A stretch of DNA of 39,468 bases from Cytophagales bacterium (GTDB taxonomy: Bacteria > Bacteroidota > Bacteroidia > Cytophagales > UBA9547), in NCBI GenBank assembly GCA_014376535.1, contig JACMRH010000315.1, positions 1 to 39,468 on the forward strand. The letters are read 5' to 3'. The notes beneath the pieces are model-generated. The model worked only from the letters and a program-made list of their open reading frames with translations. It was not told where the DNA came from and did not search any database. Every line of letters starts with the position of its first letter. Position 1 is the first letter of the stretch. The position numbers and the translations under genes were made by a program. This document shows, piece by piece, positions 27,134 through 37,731 of the stretch.

Positions 27134-29773
27134 ATGATAAACGTTGAAAAGGAGAGGGTTTTAAGGGCCAAGAGAAATAGAGAGTGGAAGAAATGGGGTC
27201 CTTATATATCTGAACGTCAGTGGGGTACCGTCCGGGAAGATTATAGTTTATATGGTACTGCCTGGGAATATTTTCCTCATGACCATGCAAGAAGCAGGGC
27301 TTATCGATGGGGTGAAGACGGGATTATGGGTATTTGCGATTCCATGCAATACTTATGTTTTGCTGTTGGAATGTGGAATGGTAAAGATGCCCTCATTAAA
27401 GAAAGGCTATTTGGTCTTACCGGCAATCAGGGTAACCATGGAGAGGATGTGAAGGAGTATTATTACTACCTGGATTCCACACCTACTCATTCTTACATGA
27501 AGATGTTGTATAAATATCCTCAAAAAGAATATCCCTACGACGAAATAGTTAAAGAAAATGCAAAACGTGGACGAAAAGATCCTGAGTATGATCTAATTGA
27601 TACAGGGGTATTTGACGGCAACAAATACTTCGATGTTTATACTGAATATGCAAAAGAAGATGCGGAAGACATTTGCATTAAAATAACTGTAATTAACAGG
27701 GGGCCTGATAAGAGTACAATCCATTTACTTCCAACTGTTTGGTTTAGAAATATTTGGGCCTGGTCACAGGATACATATAGGCCTGGAATGCAGGCAAGTA
27801 AAAATACGGGAGTAGTAAATATTGAACATAAAGATCTTGGTGGGTATAATCTTTATTACGAGGGAAAGCCTGACCTTTTATTCTGTGAAAACGATACTAA
27901 CCATGTACGAATCTATGGACATAAGAAAAATGCCGGATATGTAAAAGATGGTGTAAATAACTATTTGATAGATGGTGAAAAAGCCGCTGTAAATCCTGCA
28001 TTAAAAGGGACTAAATGTACTTTACATTATAAACTGACAATTCCCGCCGGAGAGCAGAAAACTATTCATATCAGGATGTCTGATAAATCTATAGTTGAGC
28101 CTTTTGAAGAGTTTAATCAGGTAATGTCTGCCCGGAAATTGGAGTGCGACATTTACTATGATGAGCTTCAGAAAAATATAACTTCAGAAGACGAGCGTAA
28201 TATTATGCGCCAGGCATTAGCGGGCATGCTAATAACCAAGCAGTTCTATTTTTATGATGTAGATGTTTGGATTAAAGGCGACGCATTATCTGCTCCGCCA
28301 ACAGAAAGGGTGTATGGAAGAAATACACATTGGAAGCATATTAAAAACATGGAAATTATTTCCATGCCAGATAAATGGGAATATCCATGGTATGCAGCCT
28401 GGGATTTAGCATTTCATTGCATCCCTTTAGCTATTGTCGATGCTGATTATGCAAAAAGACAGTTGATTCTGTTTTTAAGAGAATGGTATATGCACCCAAA
28501 CGGGCAGATACCAGCCTATGAGTGGCATTTTGGAGATGTAAATCCACCCGTTCATGCCTGGGCGTGCTGGAGGGTCTATGAAATTGAAAAAGACCAGAAT
28601 AAAGGAATTGGCGATGTAAATTTCCTCGAAAGGGTATTTCATAAATTGCTTTTAAACTTCACCTGGTGGGTGAATAGGAAAGATAGCGAAGGAAAAAACA
28701 TTTTTGAAGGTGGATTTCTTGGTTTAGATAATATTGGAGTTTTTGATAGAAGTCATGCTTTGCCAAAAGGTGGAAGACTTGAGCAGGCCGATGCAACAGG
28801 CTGGATGGCTATGTATTCTCTTAACATGCTCCGAATCTCAATTGAATTAGCGAAATTCAATTCAGCCTATGAAGATGTAGCATCAAAATTCCTTGAACAC
28901 TTTTTACTGATTGCAGGTGCTATAGCCAACTTCAGCGGAAGTGATTTGAATTTATGGGACGAAAAGGACGACTTTTTCTATGATGTGCTTCACACAGCAG
29001 ATGCTGGATTGCAACATTTGAAAATACGGTCCATGGTAGGACTAATACCTTTGTATGCTATCGAAACACTTGAACCTGAAGTTTTGGATCGACTCCCTCA
29101 TTTCAAACGTCGAATGGAATGGTTTTTCAGTTATAGACCTGAATATAAGCAACTTATCTCCATGTGGAAAAGGCCTGGTTCAGGCATCAGACGAAGATTT
29201 TCCGTTTTAAAAGGTACCAGGTTGATAAAGGTTTTGAAAAGAATGCTAGATGAATCTGAATTTCTGGGTGAATATGGAATAAGGGCTTTATCAAAATATC
29301 ACAAAGAAAATCCTTATACTTTTGAGACAGAACATGAAAAACTAACAGTAAGTTATCAACCGGCAGAATCTGATTCCGGAATGTTTGGAGGTAATTCTAA
29401 TTGGAGAGGTCCAATATGGTTTCCAGTTAATTACTTATTGATAGAGTCATTATACAAGTTCCATAACTATTATGGTGATGAATTTACAATTGAACATCCC
29501 ACAGGTTCTGGTAAAATGATGTCCTTGAAAGAAGTTGCAGATGAATTGAGTAACAGACTTATTAATATATTTAAAAAGGATTCAAAAGGAAACAGACCAG
29601 TTTACGGCACAAGAGAAAAAACTCAAACTGACCCTCATTTCAAAGACCATATTTTATTTTATGAATTCTTTAACGGTGATACTGGGGAAGGGGTAGGAGC
29701 AAGTCACCAAACGGGCTGGACTGGATTAGTGGCAGATCTGATATTTAAAAAGTACAACAATAAATATTATTAG
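27134..29773 (+). CDS. GH63-like glucosidase
   Basis: ERQWGTVREDYSLYGTAWEYFPHDHARSRAYRWGEDGIMGICD..., MWKRPGSGIRRRFSVLKGTRL, NWRGPIWFPVNYLLIESL. Confidence 0.88.
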   Translation: MINVEKERVLRAKRNREWKKWGPYISERQWGTVREDYSLYGTAWEYFPHDHARSRAYRWGEDGIMGICDSMQYLCFAVGMWNGKDALIKERLFGLTGNQGNHGEDVKEYYYYLDSTPTHSYMKMLYKYPQKEYPYDEIVKENAKRGRKDPEYDLIDTGVFDGNKYFDVYTEYAKEDAEDICIKITVINRGPDKSTIHLLPTVWFRNIWAWSQDTYRPGMQASKNTGVVNIEHKDLGGYNLYYEGKPDLLFCENDTNHVRIYGHKKNAGYVKDGVNNYLIDGEKAAVNPALKGTKCTLHYKLTIPAGEQKTIHIRMSDKSIVEPFEEFNQVMSARKLECDIYYDELQKNITSEDERNIMRQALAGMLITKQFYFYDVDVWIKGDALSAPPTERVYGRNTHWKHIKNMEIISMPDKWEYPWYAAWDLAFHCIPLAIVDADYAKRQLILFLREWYMHPNGQIPAYEWHFGDVNPPVHAWACWRVYEIEKDQNKGIGDVNFLERVFHKLLLNFTWWVNRKDSEGKNIFEGGFLGLDNIGVFDRSHALPKGGRLEQADATGWMAMYSLNMLRISIELAKFNSAYEDVASKFLEHFLLIAGAIANFSGSDLNLWDEKDDFFYDVLHTADAGLQHLKIRSMVGLIPLYAIETLEPEVLDRLPHFKRRMEWFFSYRPEYKQLISMWKRPGSGIRRRFSVLKGTRLIKVLKRMLDESEFLGEYGIRALSKYHKENPYTFETEHEKLTVSYQPAESDSGMFGGNSNWRGPIWFPVNYLLIESLYKFHNYYGDEFTIEHPTGSGKMMSLKEVADELSNRLINIFKKDSKGNRPVYGTREKTQTDPHFKDHILFYEFFNGDTGEGVGASHQTGWTGLVADLIFKKYNNKYY

Positions 29774-29793
29774 AATTAGTTATTTAAAAACGA

Positions 29794-29822
29794 AAGCGTG
29801 GCATTTGACACGCTTTTTTTTT
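29794..29822 (+). terminator. Rho-independent terminator
   Basis: AAGCGTG-gcatttga-CACGCTT followed by a T run. Confidence 0.85.
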
Positions 29823-29912
29823 GAGAATTAATCGAACATTTGAATCTAAGAGTGCTTAAATATTTAAAATAATTTGTAATTTAAATAAGTTAACATACTA
29901 AAGTAACTTCAC

Positions 29913-30329
29913 ATGTCTAACCAAAGATATCCAATTCCACCGTTTACCTTAGAAACTGCAAAGCAAAAAGTTCAGGCCGCAGAAGATGCCTGGAATTCTA
30001 AAGATGCAGATAGAGTGAGCCTTGCATATACCTTTGATACTGAATGGCGTAACCGATCTGAATTTCTAAAAGGCCGCGAAGAAGTTAAAGCCTTTCTAAT
30101 TCGTAAATGGGACAGAGAGCAGGATTATAAGCTTAAAAAAGAATTGTGGACCTTTTCTGAAAACAGAATTGGAGTAAGATTTGAATATGAATGGCATGAC
30201 CATTCAGGCCAATGGTTTAGGTCTTACGGAAATGAAATGTGGGAATTCGACGAAAACGGATATATGGACAAACGATATGCCAGTATAAATGATTTGGCCA
30301 TAAAGGAAGTAGATAGAAGGGTGTTTTAG
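29913..30329 (+). CDS. DUF1348 / SnoaL-like NTF2-fold protein
   Basis: [64 protein letters not shown]. Confidence 0.92.
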   Translation: MSNQRYPIPPFTLETAKQKVQAAEDAWNSKDADRVSLAYTFDTEWRNRSEFLKGREEVKAFLIRKWDREQDYKLKKELWTFSENRIGVRFEYEWHDHSGQWFRSYGNEMWEFDENGYMDKRYASINDLAIKEVDRRVF

Positions 30330-30428
30330 GCAGAAGGGTAATGGCTTTTAGGTAATAGCAAATACTAGACAATTGCTTTTTGTTATTTATGGAGTAATAC
30401 TAAAGATATTCATCTTCCAGGCTGTATT

Positions 30429-30456
30429 CGCAACTCACAACCCAAAACTCACAACT
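30429..30456. repeat. Heptameric degenerate tandem repeat (CACAACT-like x4)
   Basis: CGCAACT CACAACC CAAAACT CACAACT. Confidence 0.8.
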
Positions 30457-30459
30457 GAA

Positions 30460-31386
30460 TTAGATATTCATTAAAGATTCACGTCTTCTCATTTTGCCAG
30501 CAGGAATCCCGAACATCATTTTGAAGCGACGGCAGAAATAGGCAGTGTCTTTGTAACCAACCTGTTTGCCAATTTCCCTGATGCTGTATTTGGTGGTTCT
30601 CAATAAATGAACTGCCATCTCCATTCTTTGATATTCTATATAATCCTGAGGATTTATTCCAGTCAGCATTTTAAAGTACTGTCCTACATAATCTTCAGAA
30701 ACATTTGCCACATCAGCTAATACAGCGTTTGACAAATCGCCACTCAAATGGTTTTTGATAAAAGTAAAAATGTCAATAAGACGAGGATCTTTGAAATAAT
30801 TACTGTTGGTTGCAAGCTGTTCTACAAATAAACGTTTGTCAAGAATAAACCTGATAATCTCAATCACAATCATTTCAGCAAAAAGCTTGATAAAGCGTTC
30901 TTTACCAACTTTATTGCCCATATTTTCTGTAATTAGGTCAATTATAAGTTGCGCTAATTTTTCGTCTCCTTGGACAACAAATGGAGGAATATCAAGTGAA
31001 GTGAAAAAGTTAACAGAATCAAATACTTTAGCTTCAAGACTTAGGTATGTGTAGCTTTCCTGATCCTGCCCAACAATTAATTGTGGGTTCCTGTTTGTAT
31101 TTATGTATTTTTCTTTGTTATTAATGAAATCTTCATTTTTCAATTTAATAGTTGTTCCGCTTCCATAAGTTATAGGAACCAGTTTACCTGCTGGAATGAA
31201 AAGAACATCACCTTCTTTTACTTTTTCACTTTCTTTACCAAAAGTTATTTCACCTTTATGTAATAAAACGACAAGATTTTCAACATCATAAAAGTTTTCT
31301 ATTGTGTGGGTCTTTAAAATTTTAATATTTTTAGATCTTAAGTACCTAACACTTAGCGATTCAATTATTTTATTGTAGTCTTCCAT
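30460..31386 (-). CDS. AraC family transcriptional regulator with cupin-like N-terminus
   Basis: C-terminal HTH_18: VSEDYVGQYFKMLTGINPQDYIEYQRMEMAVHLLRTTKYSIREIGKQVGYKDTAYFCRRFKMMFGIPAGKMRRR. Confidence 0.93.
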   Translation of the reverse strand: MEDYNKIIESLSVRYLRSKNIKILKTHTIENFYDVENLVVLLHKGEITFGKESEKVKEGDVLFIPAGKLVPITYGSGTTIKLKNEDFINNKEKYINTNRNPQLIVGQDQESYTYLSLEAKVFDSVNFFTSLDIPPFVVQGDEKLAQLIIDLITENMGNKVGKERFIKLFAEMIVIEIIRFILDKRLFVEQLATNSNYFKDPRLIDIFTFIKNHLSGDLSNAVLADVANVSEDYVGQYFKMLTGINPQDYIEYQRMEMAVHLLRTTKYSIREIGKQVGYKDTAYFCRRFKMMFGIPAGKMRRRESLMNI

Positions 31387-31719
31387 TTTAAAATACTATT
31401 TAGCTGTTGTATAGATAATTTAGGTTTAGGCAGTTATCCATATATTACAAATATATTTAAACGAAATTGGAATAAAAAAGGAAATTGCATTATTTTTATT
31501 TGAAAAGGTAATATGATTTTGTTTGTTTTTTTAATCTTTACTAAAATTCGTTTTTTGTATCTAAGAATAGTTAAATTCTTATCTAAAAACAACATCATAA
31601 TTCTCATTTAAAAATTCCTCATTCAATCATTCTTAAGTATTTCGAAGGAATTTTTGCTCAATAATTAAGAATTCTCTTCACATACAGGTAAAAATCTTAC
31701 CCAAAACCGAATTATAGAT

Positions 31720-31727
31720 TAAATTTG
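31720..31727 (+). promoter_or_regulatory. Putative -7 element (TAnnTTTG) upstream of secA
   Basis: TAAATTTG 24 nt before the secA ATG; no convincing -33 box. Confidence 0.3.
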
Positions 31728-31750
31728 CAATCCTTTTCAGATCTACAAAA

Positions 31751-34700
31751 ATGTTAAAAATTATTACAGGCGGAATAGCCAAGCTGTTTGGATCTAAGTC
31801 AGACAGAGATATCAAAGAAGTGTTGCCAATTGTTGAAAAAGTAAAAGCTGAGTATGCGAAACTTCAGTCTATAAGTGATGATGAGTTAAGAAATCAAACA
31901 GCCATTATCAAAGGGATAATCAGCCAAAAATTATCTGTAATTGACAATAGATTATTAGAATTAAAAAACAAGCTTGACGATTCTAAATTAGATGTAGCGG
32001 CAAAAGAGGCAATTTTTAGTGAAACTGATAAGTTAGAAATTGACAGAAATAAACAACTTGAAGTAGTGTTAATGGAAGTTTTGCCGCTTGCTTTTGCAAC
32101 TGTAAAAGAAACTGCAAAGCGATGGAAGGAAAACCATAAACTGACAGTAAAAACTACAGATCACGATAAATATATCGCAGGAAGAAGAACTGGTGTTGAA
32201 ATAATTGGAGATACCGCTATTTGGCACAATAAGTGGAAAGCAACCAGTACTGAAGTGACCTGGGATATGGTGCATTATGATGTTCAAATACTTGGTGGAG
32301 TTGTACTTCATCAGGGGAAAATTTCTGAAATGGCTACAGGAGAGGGAAAAACTCTTGTTGCTACTTTACCTGCCTTTTTAAATGCCTTAGCCAGCCGTGG
32401 TGTTCACATTGTAACTGTAAATGACTACCTGGCCAAACGAGACAGCGAATGGATGGGTCCGCTGTTTGAATTCCATGGTTTGAAAGTGGATTGTATAGAC
32501 AAGCATGAACCTAATACTCAAGAAAGGAAAAACGCTTATCTGGCTGATATAACTTACGGTACCAATAATGAGTTTGGCTTTGATTATTTGAGAGATAACA
32601 TGGCTAAAAGTGTTGAAGAACTCGTTCAACGTAAACACCATTATGCCATGGTGGATGAGGTTGACTCAGTTTTAATAGATGACGCACGTACACCTTTAAT
32701 AATTGCCGGACCTGTACCGAAAGGAGATGAGCACGAGTTTTATGATTTGAAACCCCGAGTTTTAAAACTTGTGGATGCACAAAAAAAACTAACAGCAGAT
32801 TATTTAAACGCAGCAAAAAAAGGTCTGACAGAAAAATCTGATGATAAAGAAGCTGCGTTATCATTATTCAGATCTTATCGTGGATTGCCTAAAAGCAAGC
32901 CTCTCATTAAGTATTTAAGTGAAGGCGGCGTAAAAGTTACTTTACAGAAAACTGAAAATTTCTATCTCCAGGACAATTCAAAGGAAATGCCAAAAGCTGA
33001 TGAACCTTTGTATTTTACCATTGATGAAAAGCACAATAGCATTGAATTAACTGACAAAGGAATTGATTTAATCACCAATGAAGGTGAAGATCCTCATTTC
33101 TTTATTCTCCCTGACTTATCAACCTCACTTGCTAAAGTAGAGAAAGACATGTCCTTGAATACAGAACAGAAATTCGAAAAGAAAGAACAAGTTATTGCAG
33201 ACTACACTATTAAAACCCAAAGGATCCACACAGTTCAGCAATTATTAAAAGCCTATACATTATTTGAGAAGGATGTCGAATACATAGTTGTAGACAATAA
33301 AGTAAAGATTGTTGATGAGCAGACAGGTCGTGTTATGGAAGGTCGTCGTTATTCAGATGGACTGCACCAGGCTATTGAGGCGAAAGAAAATGTAAAAATT
33401 GAAGACGCTACTCAAACCTATGCTACAGTAACTTTGCAGAATTATTTCAGGATGTACCACAAACTGGCTGGTATGACAGGTACTGCAGAGACTGAAGCTG
33501 GTGAATTCTGGGAAATTTATAAGCTTGATGTAGTTGTAATCCCAACTAACACAAAAGCGTCTAGAAAAGATGAACAGGACAAGGTTTTCAGGACAACGAG
33601 AGAGAAGTTTAATGCTGTCGCTGAAGAAATAGTTGAATTAACAGGAAAAGGAAGACCTGTTCTTGTTGGAACTACTTCTGTTGAAATTTCAGAGCTTTTA
33701 AGCCGTATGTTAAAAATGCGGAATATTAAGCATAACGTGCTGAATGCCAAGCAACATCAGAAAGAAGCAGATATTGTAGCAGAAGCTGGAAAACCCGGAA
33801 CTGTCACTATTGCAACTAACATGGCTGGACGTGGTACAGACATAAAGTTAACTCCTGAGTCAAGAGCTGCCGGTGGACTTGCCATTATAGGGACAGAAAG
33901 ACATGAATCAAGAAGGGTAGACAGACAGTTAAGAGGTCGTTCTGGTCGTCAGGGAGATCCGGGAACAAGTCAGTTCTTTGTTTCTCTTGAGGATAACTTA
34001 ATGAGGCTTTTTGGTTCAGAAAGAATTGCCAGTCTGATGGTTAGAATGGGTATTGAGGATGGAGAAGTGATTCAGCATAGTATGGTGACTAACTCTATTG
34101 AACGTGCCCAGAAAAAAGTTGAAGAGAACAACTTTGGAATGCGTAAGCGTTTGCTTGAGTATGACGACGTGATGAATTCTCAACGTGAAGTTGTGTACAG
34201 AAGAAGAAGAAATGCACTTTATGGTGACAGGTTGCAAATTGATGTTCTGAACATGATCTATGATTCCTGTGAAAACATCATTGCATCTTATCATGCAGGA
34301 GGGAAAGGGGAGTATGAGGCAATGTTGCTTAATACTATTACTATACTGGGTGTGGAACCTCCTTTTTCAGAAGAAGAATTTGTTAAATTCAAAGCTGATC
34401 AGTTAACTGAAAAATTATACAGTGCAGCTTTAGAACATTATAATCATAAAAACAAGAATCTAATAGACCACACATTTCCTCTTTTTAAAGATTTGTATAA
34501 TCACAGAAGAGATGTAATTGAAAATGTAGTGATTCCGGTAGGAGATGGGATAAAACAGATGAACATTGTAACTCCTCTGATTAAAACTCATGATACTGAT
34601 GGTAAGGAGTTAATTACAAATATTGAAAAGTATTCAAGTTTAGCATTTATTGACGATGCCTGGAAAGAGCATTTAAGAGATATGGATGATTTGAAACAGT

Positions 34701-35125
34701 CTGTTCAAAATGCTGTTTATGAGCAAAAGGATCCATTGCTTATTTACAAAATGGAGTCTTTTAATCTTTTCAAAGGATTTATTGGAAAGTTGAATGAGGA
34801 AACTGTTCAGTTTTTGACCAGAAGTAAAGTAATGTCAGATGAAGCTCCTGTTCCACAGCAAGCGGTAAGAATTCCTGAGCGTCCACAAAGACAGAATTAT
34901 TCTGAAACCAAAGAAGAGATAAGGTCAGTTTTAAGTTCACTTGAAAGACCAGAGACATTAGAAGCTGAGCGGCCTAAACTGGTACCATTGACTTCACAGA
35001 AAATTGCAAATAGAAATGATAAAGTATCTGTACAATATATGGATGGTACAGTGAAAAAGGATGTGAAATTTAAACAGGTAGAGGAAGATATTCAGAACAA
35101 TCGCTGCATACTTCTGGAATCATAA
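31751..35125 (+). CDS. secA: Preprotein translocase subunit SecA
   Basis: MATGEGKTLVATLPAFLNAL, VDEVDSVLIDDARTPLIIAGP, TNMAGRGTDIKL, RQLRGRSGRQGDPG; 1124 aa. Confidence 0.98.
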   Translation: MLKIITGGIAKLFGSKSDRDIKEVLPIVEKVKAEYAKLQSISDDELRNQTAIIKGIISQKLSVIDNRLLELKNKLDDSKLDVAAKEAIFSETDKLEIDRNKQLEVVLMEVLPLAFATVKETAKRWKENHKLTVKTTDHDKYIAGRRTGVEIIGDTAIWHNKWKATSTEVTWDMVHYDVQILGGVVLHQGKISEMATGEGKTLVATLPAFLNALASRGVHIVTVNDYLAKRDSEWMGPLFEFHGLKVDCIDKHEPNTQERKNAYLADITYGTNNEFGFDYLRDNMAKSVEELVQRKHHYAMVDEVDSVLIDDARTPLIIAGPVPKGDEHEFYDLKPRVLKLVDAQKKLTADYLNAAKKGLTEKSDDKEAALSLFRSYRGLPKSKPLIKYLSEGGVKVTLQKTENFYLQDNSKEMPKADEPLYFTIDEKHNSIELTDKGIDLITNEGEDPHFFILPDLSTSLAKVEKDMSLNTEQKFEKKEQVIADYTIKTQRIHTVQQLLKAYTLFEKDVEYIVVDNKVKIVDEQTGRVMEGRRYSDGLHQAIEAKENVKIEDATQTYATVTLQNYFRMYHKLAGMTGTAETEAGEFWEIYKLDVVVIPTNTKASRKDEQDKVFRTTREKFNAVAEEIVELTGKGRPVLVGTTSVEISELLSRMLKMRNIKHNVLNAKQHQKEADIVAEAGKPGTVTIATNMAGRGTDIKLTPESRAAGGLAIIGTERHESRRVDRQLRGRSGRQGDPGTSQFFVSLEDNLMRLFGSERIASLMVRMGIEDGEVIQHSMVTNSIERAQKKVEENNFGMRKRLLEYDDVMNSQREVVYRRRRNALYGDRLQIDVLNMIYDSCENIIASYHAGGKGEYEAMLLNTITILGVEPPFSEEEFVKFKADQLTEKLYSAALEHYNHKNKNLIDHTFPLFKDLYNHRRDVIENVVIPVGDGIKQMNIVTPLIKTHDTDGKELITNIEKYSSLAFIDDAWKEHLRDMDDLKQSVQNAVYEQKDPLLIYKMESFNLFKGFIGKLNEETVQFLTRSKVMSDEAPVPQQAVRIPERPQRQNYSETKEEIRSVLSSLERPETLEAERPKLVPLTSQKIANRNDKVSVQYMDGTVKKDVKFKQVEEDIQNNRCILLES

Positions 35126-35126
35126 T

Positions 35127-35645
35127 ATGCTAAGTAAAAAGGTTTATCTTAATCTAGGTGCTTTTGTGATCTTGATCATATCAGCACCCATATTTGCCCA
35201 GCAAGTGGTAAAACCTGCCGGTGATGATCCTGATATTGCCATGTATCGGATTAGATTTAAACCAGAACTTCCATTTGCAAAAACGGCAGATACTATACAA
35301 AATGTCGCTTCTAAGGTTTTTATTGAGCCTAAAGAAGACGTTACCAAAAAACTGAACAGATCATTAGATTCCGTTTACGTAAAAAATAAGCAGATCAAAT
35401 ATTCTCAGGGATACCGTATTCTGGTTTATTCAGGAACAGATAAGGTTGAAATGAGTGAAATAAGACAAAAGGTGTATAAGCAATTTAGGGACATTGAATT
35501 ATACACTCAATTCAAAGCACCAGATTATAGGATCACGTTCGGTGATTATATTGACAAAATCCAGGCACACAATGTGCTGGTAAAAATACTTCCTTCAATT
35601 CCTGGTGCTTTGATTATTCAAGACCAGATAAATATACATAAGTAA
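35127..35645 (+). CDS. Secreted SPOR-domain-like protein
   Basis: Signal peptide ending APIFAQ; C-terminal QGYRILVYSGTDKVEMSEIRQKVYKQF...YRITFGDYIDKIQAHNVLVKI resembles SPOR; 1-nt gap after secA. Confidence 0.7.
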   Translation: MLSKKVYLNLGAFVILIISAPIFAQQVVKPAGDDPDIAMYRIRFKPELPFAKTADTIQNVASKVFIEPKEDVTKKLNRSLDSVYVKNKQIKYSQGYRILVYSGTDKVEMSEIRQKVYKQFRDIELYTQFKAPDYRITFGDYIDKIQAHNVLVKILPSIPGALIIQDQINIHK

Positions 35646-35716
35646 AAGCCTTTATTTATTGTAGCATCAATTGTGTATATTCCAATTTATACACGAATAG
35701 ATTTTAAATTAATTGA

Positions 35717-36406
35717 TCAAAACAAATCACCTTGTGTCGCAACATTCTCATGCTTATAAGGAATTATTAAATTTTCGTCATTAAATCCAGGCTTATTTAT
35801 CCGGTTTGAGACTGTATAAAAATTTAACATACTCTCCGAATATTGTGTAATAATTTCTATGGCTTCTTTTCCATTAATATCGGAATCCAACCAAAGGCTT
35901 TCTTGTTCAGGTGATAATATTGCTGGCATTCTATGGTGAATAAAACTTAGTTTGGAGTTAGGTTCCATGGTTATCAGGGAAAAACTTAACACATTAGTAT
36001 CTTCATTTGTTTCATAAATTCCCGCAAAGGCAAATAACTCTCCATTATTTATTTGAACGTAATAGGGAATCTTAATTTTACCAATAGTTTTCCATTCGTA
36101 ATAACCATCCGCAATTACAATGCATCGTTGGTTTTCAATAGGACCTTTAAAGGATTTTGTTGTCAAAATTCCTTCTAATGTCGCATTGACAAAAGAAGCT
36201 TGAGAAGCCAGGTTTAAGGACCAGGCAGGGACTAATCCCCACTTCGCATTTATGATTGTTTGAGTTTTCTTGTTTGTAACAATTGGTAGTAAGCTGGAAG
36301 GGCAAGCATTATAATTGGGTTCAAATTGCATACCCGGATCCGCATAAGATTTAAACCGTTTTTCAATTTCTGCTTTTGTTGATTTGAGTGTATATCTTCC
36401 GCACAT
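35717..36406 (-). CDS. SOS response-associated peptidase (YedK/HMCES, SRAP family)
   Basis: MCGRYTLKSTKAEIEKRF with catalytic Cys2, NYNACPSSLLPIV, WGLVPAW, FVNATLEGI, RCIVIADGYYEWK, HHRMPAIL. Confidence 0.95.
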   Translation of the reverse strand: MCGRYTLKSTKAEIEKRFKSYADPGMQFEPNYNACPSSLLPIVTNKKTQTIINAKWGLVPAWSLNLASQASFVNATLEGILTTKSFKGPIENQRCIVIADGYYEWKTIGKIKIPYYVQINNGELFAFAGIYETNEDTNVLSFSLITMEPNSKLSFIHHRMPAILSPEQESLWLDSDINGKEAIEIITQYSESMLNFYTVSNRINKPGFNDENLIIPYKHENVATQGDLF

Positions 36407-36557
36407 AAAAATGATTGCAAAACAACTTTAAAGTAAGTTATGGAATATTTAAAGTAGGAAAGCCAAATTTAAAAGCCTCATAAAATAGACTATCTTTTAC
36501 TTTTTAAATCTCTAAAGATTATATCAATTTATAAATCTATTTCATCATAAAATTTAA

Positions 36558-37716
36558 TTGTCAAAAATAATAGTTACTGTAATATTTTCAATTTTAATCA
36601 TACATAATTTTCAATCCTTAGCTCAATCTTATCAATACAAAGCCTAGTGGGGATTGCGGGGAGATGGTGTTGAGCAATTCAAAGACCCGTATGGCTTGGC
36701 GATAGAAAAAAATGGGAATGTTAATACCGCTGATCTTTCATCAAACAGGGTAATCAAATTCTCACCAAATGGTACTTTCATTTCAACCGAAGCTGGATTA
36801 GGTAGTGGAATTGGGAAACTTAACCGTCCGCATCAAATTTCTTTTGACTCATCAGGTGGATTATATGTTGCTGATAATTATAATCACAGGATTCAAAGAT
36901 TAGGGGTTAAACGAATACAATTTGGCCAATATGTTACTGGAAATGGGCAATTTAGTAACTCAACTGGTATTACTGTGGACAAAAGTCAGAATATTTATGT
37001 TGTTGATTTTAATAATTGCAGAATTCAAAAATTCAATAGTTCTCGGATGTATTTAAAACAGTGGGGGGCAAGAGGTTCAGGCAATGGACAGTTTAATGAA
37101 CCTATGAACGTAACTACAGATAACCTTGGCAATGTTTATGTAACAGATAGCAAAAATAGCAGAGTGCTAAAATTTGATAGTTCTGGTATTTTTATTTCCA
37201 AATGGGGTTCAATTGGATCTGGAAATGGGCAATTTAATCTTCCAATAGGTATTGCGGTTGATTCCAGTAACAATGTTTTCGTTGTGGATTCGAAAAATTC
37301 AAGAATTCAAAAGTTTTCAAGCTCTTGTGCTTACTTAACCCAATTTGGAAGCTTTGGTTCCTGAAATGCAGAATTTTCAACTCCCTAAGAAGTTGCTGTT
37401 AACTCTAATGGAGATGTTTATGTTATGGATAATTTGAATTTTAGGGTTGAGATATTTGAAACTACTCCTATTATTACCTTTATAAATAACAATTATGCAA
37501 CAGAAAACTCTGCTGAGATGATTTCGTTTTCAACTGAAATAGTTACAAATACTAAAGAAACCACTGATATTTCCATATGTGATTTAACAGGAAAAATTAT
37601 GTTTTTTGGAAGAACTACCAGGTCAATAAAATATACCCATAAATCAGACCAGAATATTTTTGGTTAAAACAATAAATGAGGCAGGAGCGAAGGTTCAAAA
37701 AGAAATTGTTCAATAA
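36558..37716 (+). pseudogene. NHL-repeat secreted T9SS protein, disrupted by three in-frame stops and one frameshift
   Basis: One frame from 36558 (signal peptide SKIIVTVIFSILIIHNFQSLAQ) is interrupted by TAG 36645-36647, TGA 37362-37364 and TAA 37386-37388. T9SS tail FLVKTINEAGAKVQKEIVQ* (to 37716) is in a shifted frame. The ORF-track entries 36654..37364 and 37425..37667 are fragments of it. Confidence 0.88.
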
Positions 37717-37731
37717 ATCAGCTAAACATCT

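Noticed and set aside
32069-34294. Several 77-92 aa minus-strand ORFs inside secA
   Set aside because: Antisense shadows of secA; no recognisable features.
36645-37388. Programmed stop-codon readthrough or recoding in the NHL gene
   Set aside because: Three different stop codons plus a frameshift, with no SECIS or slippery-site structure recognised, fit decay better.
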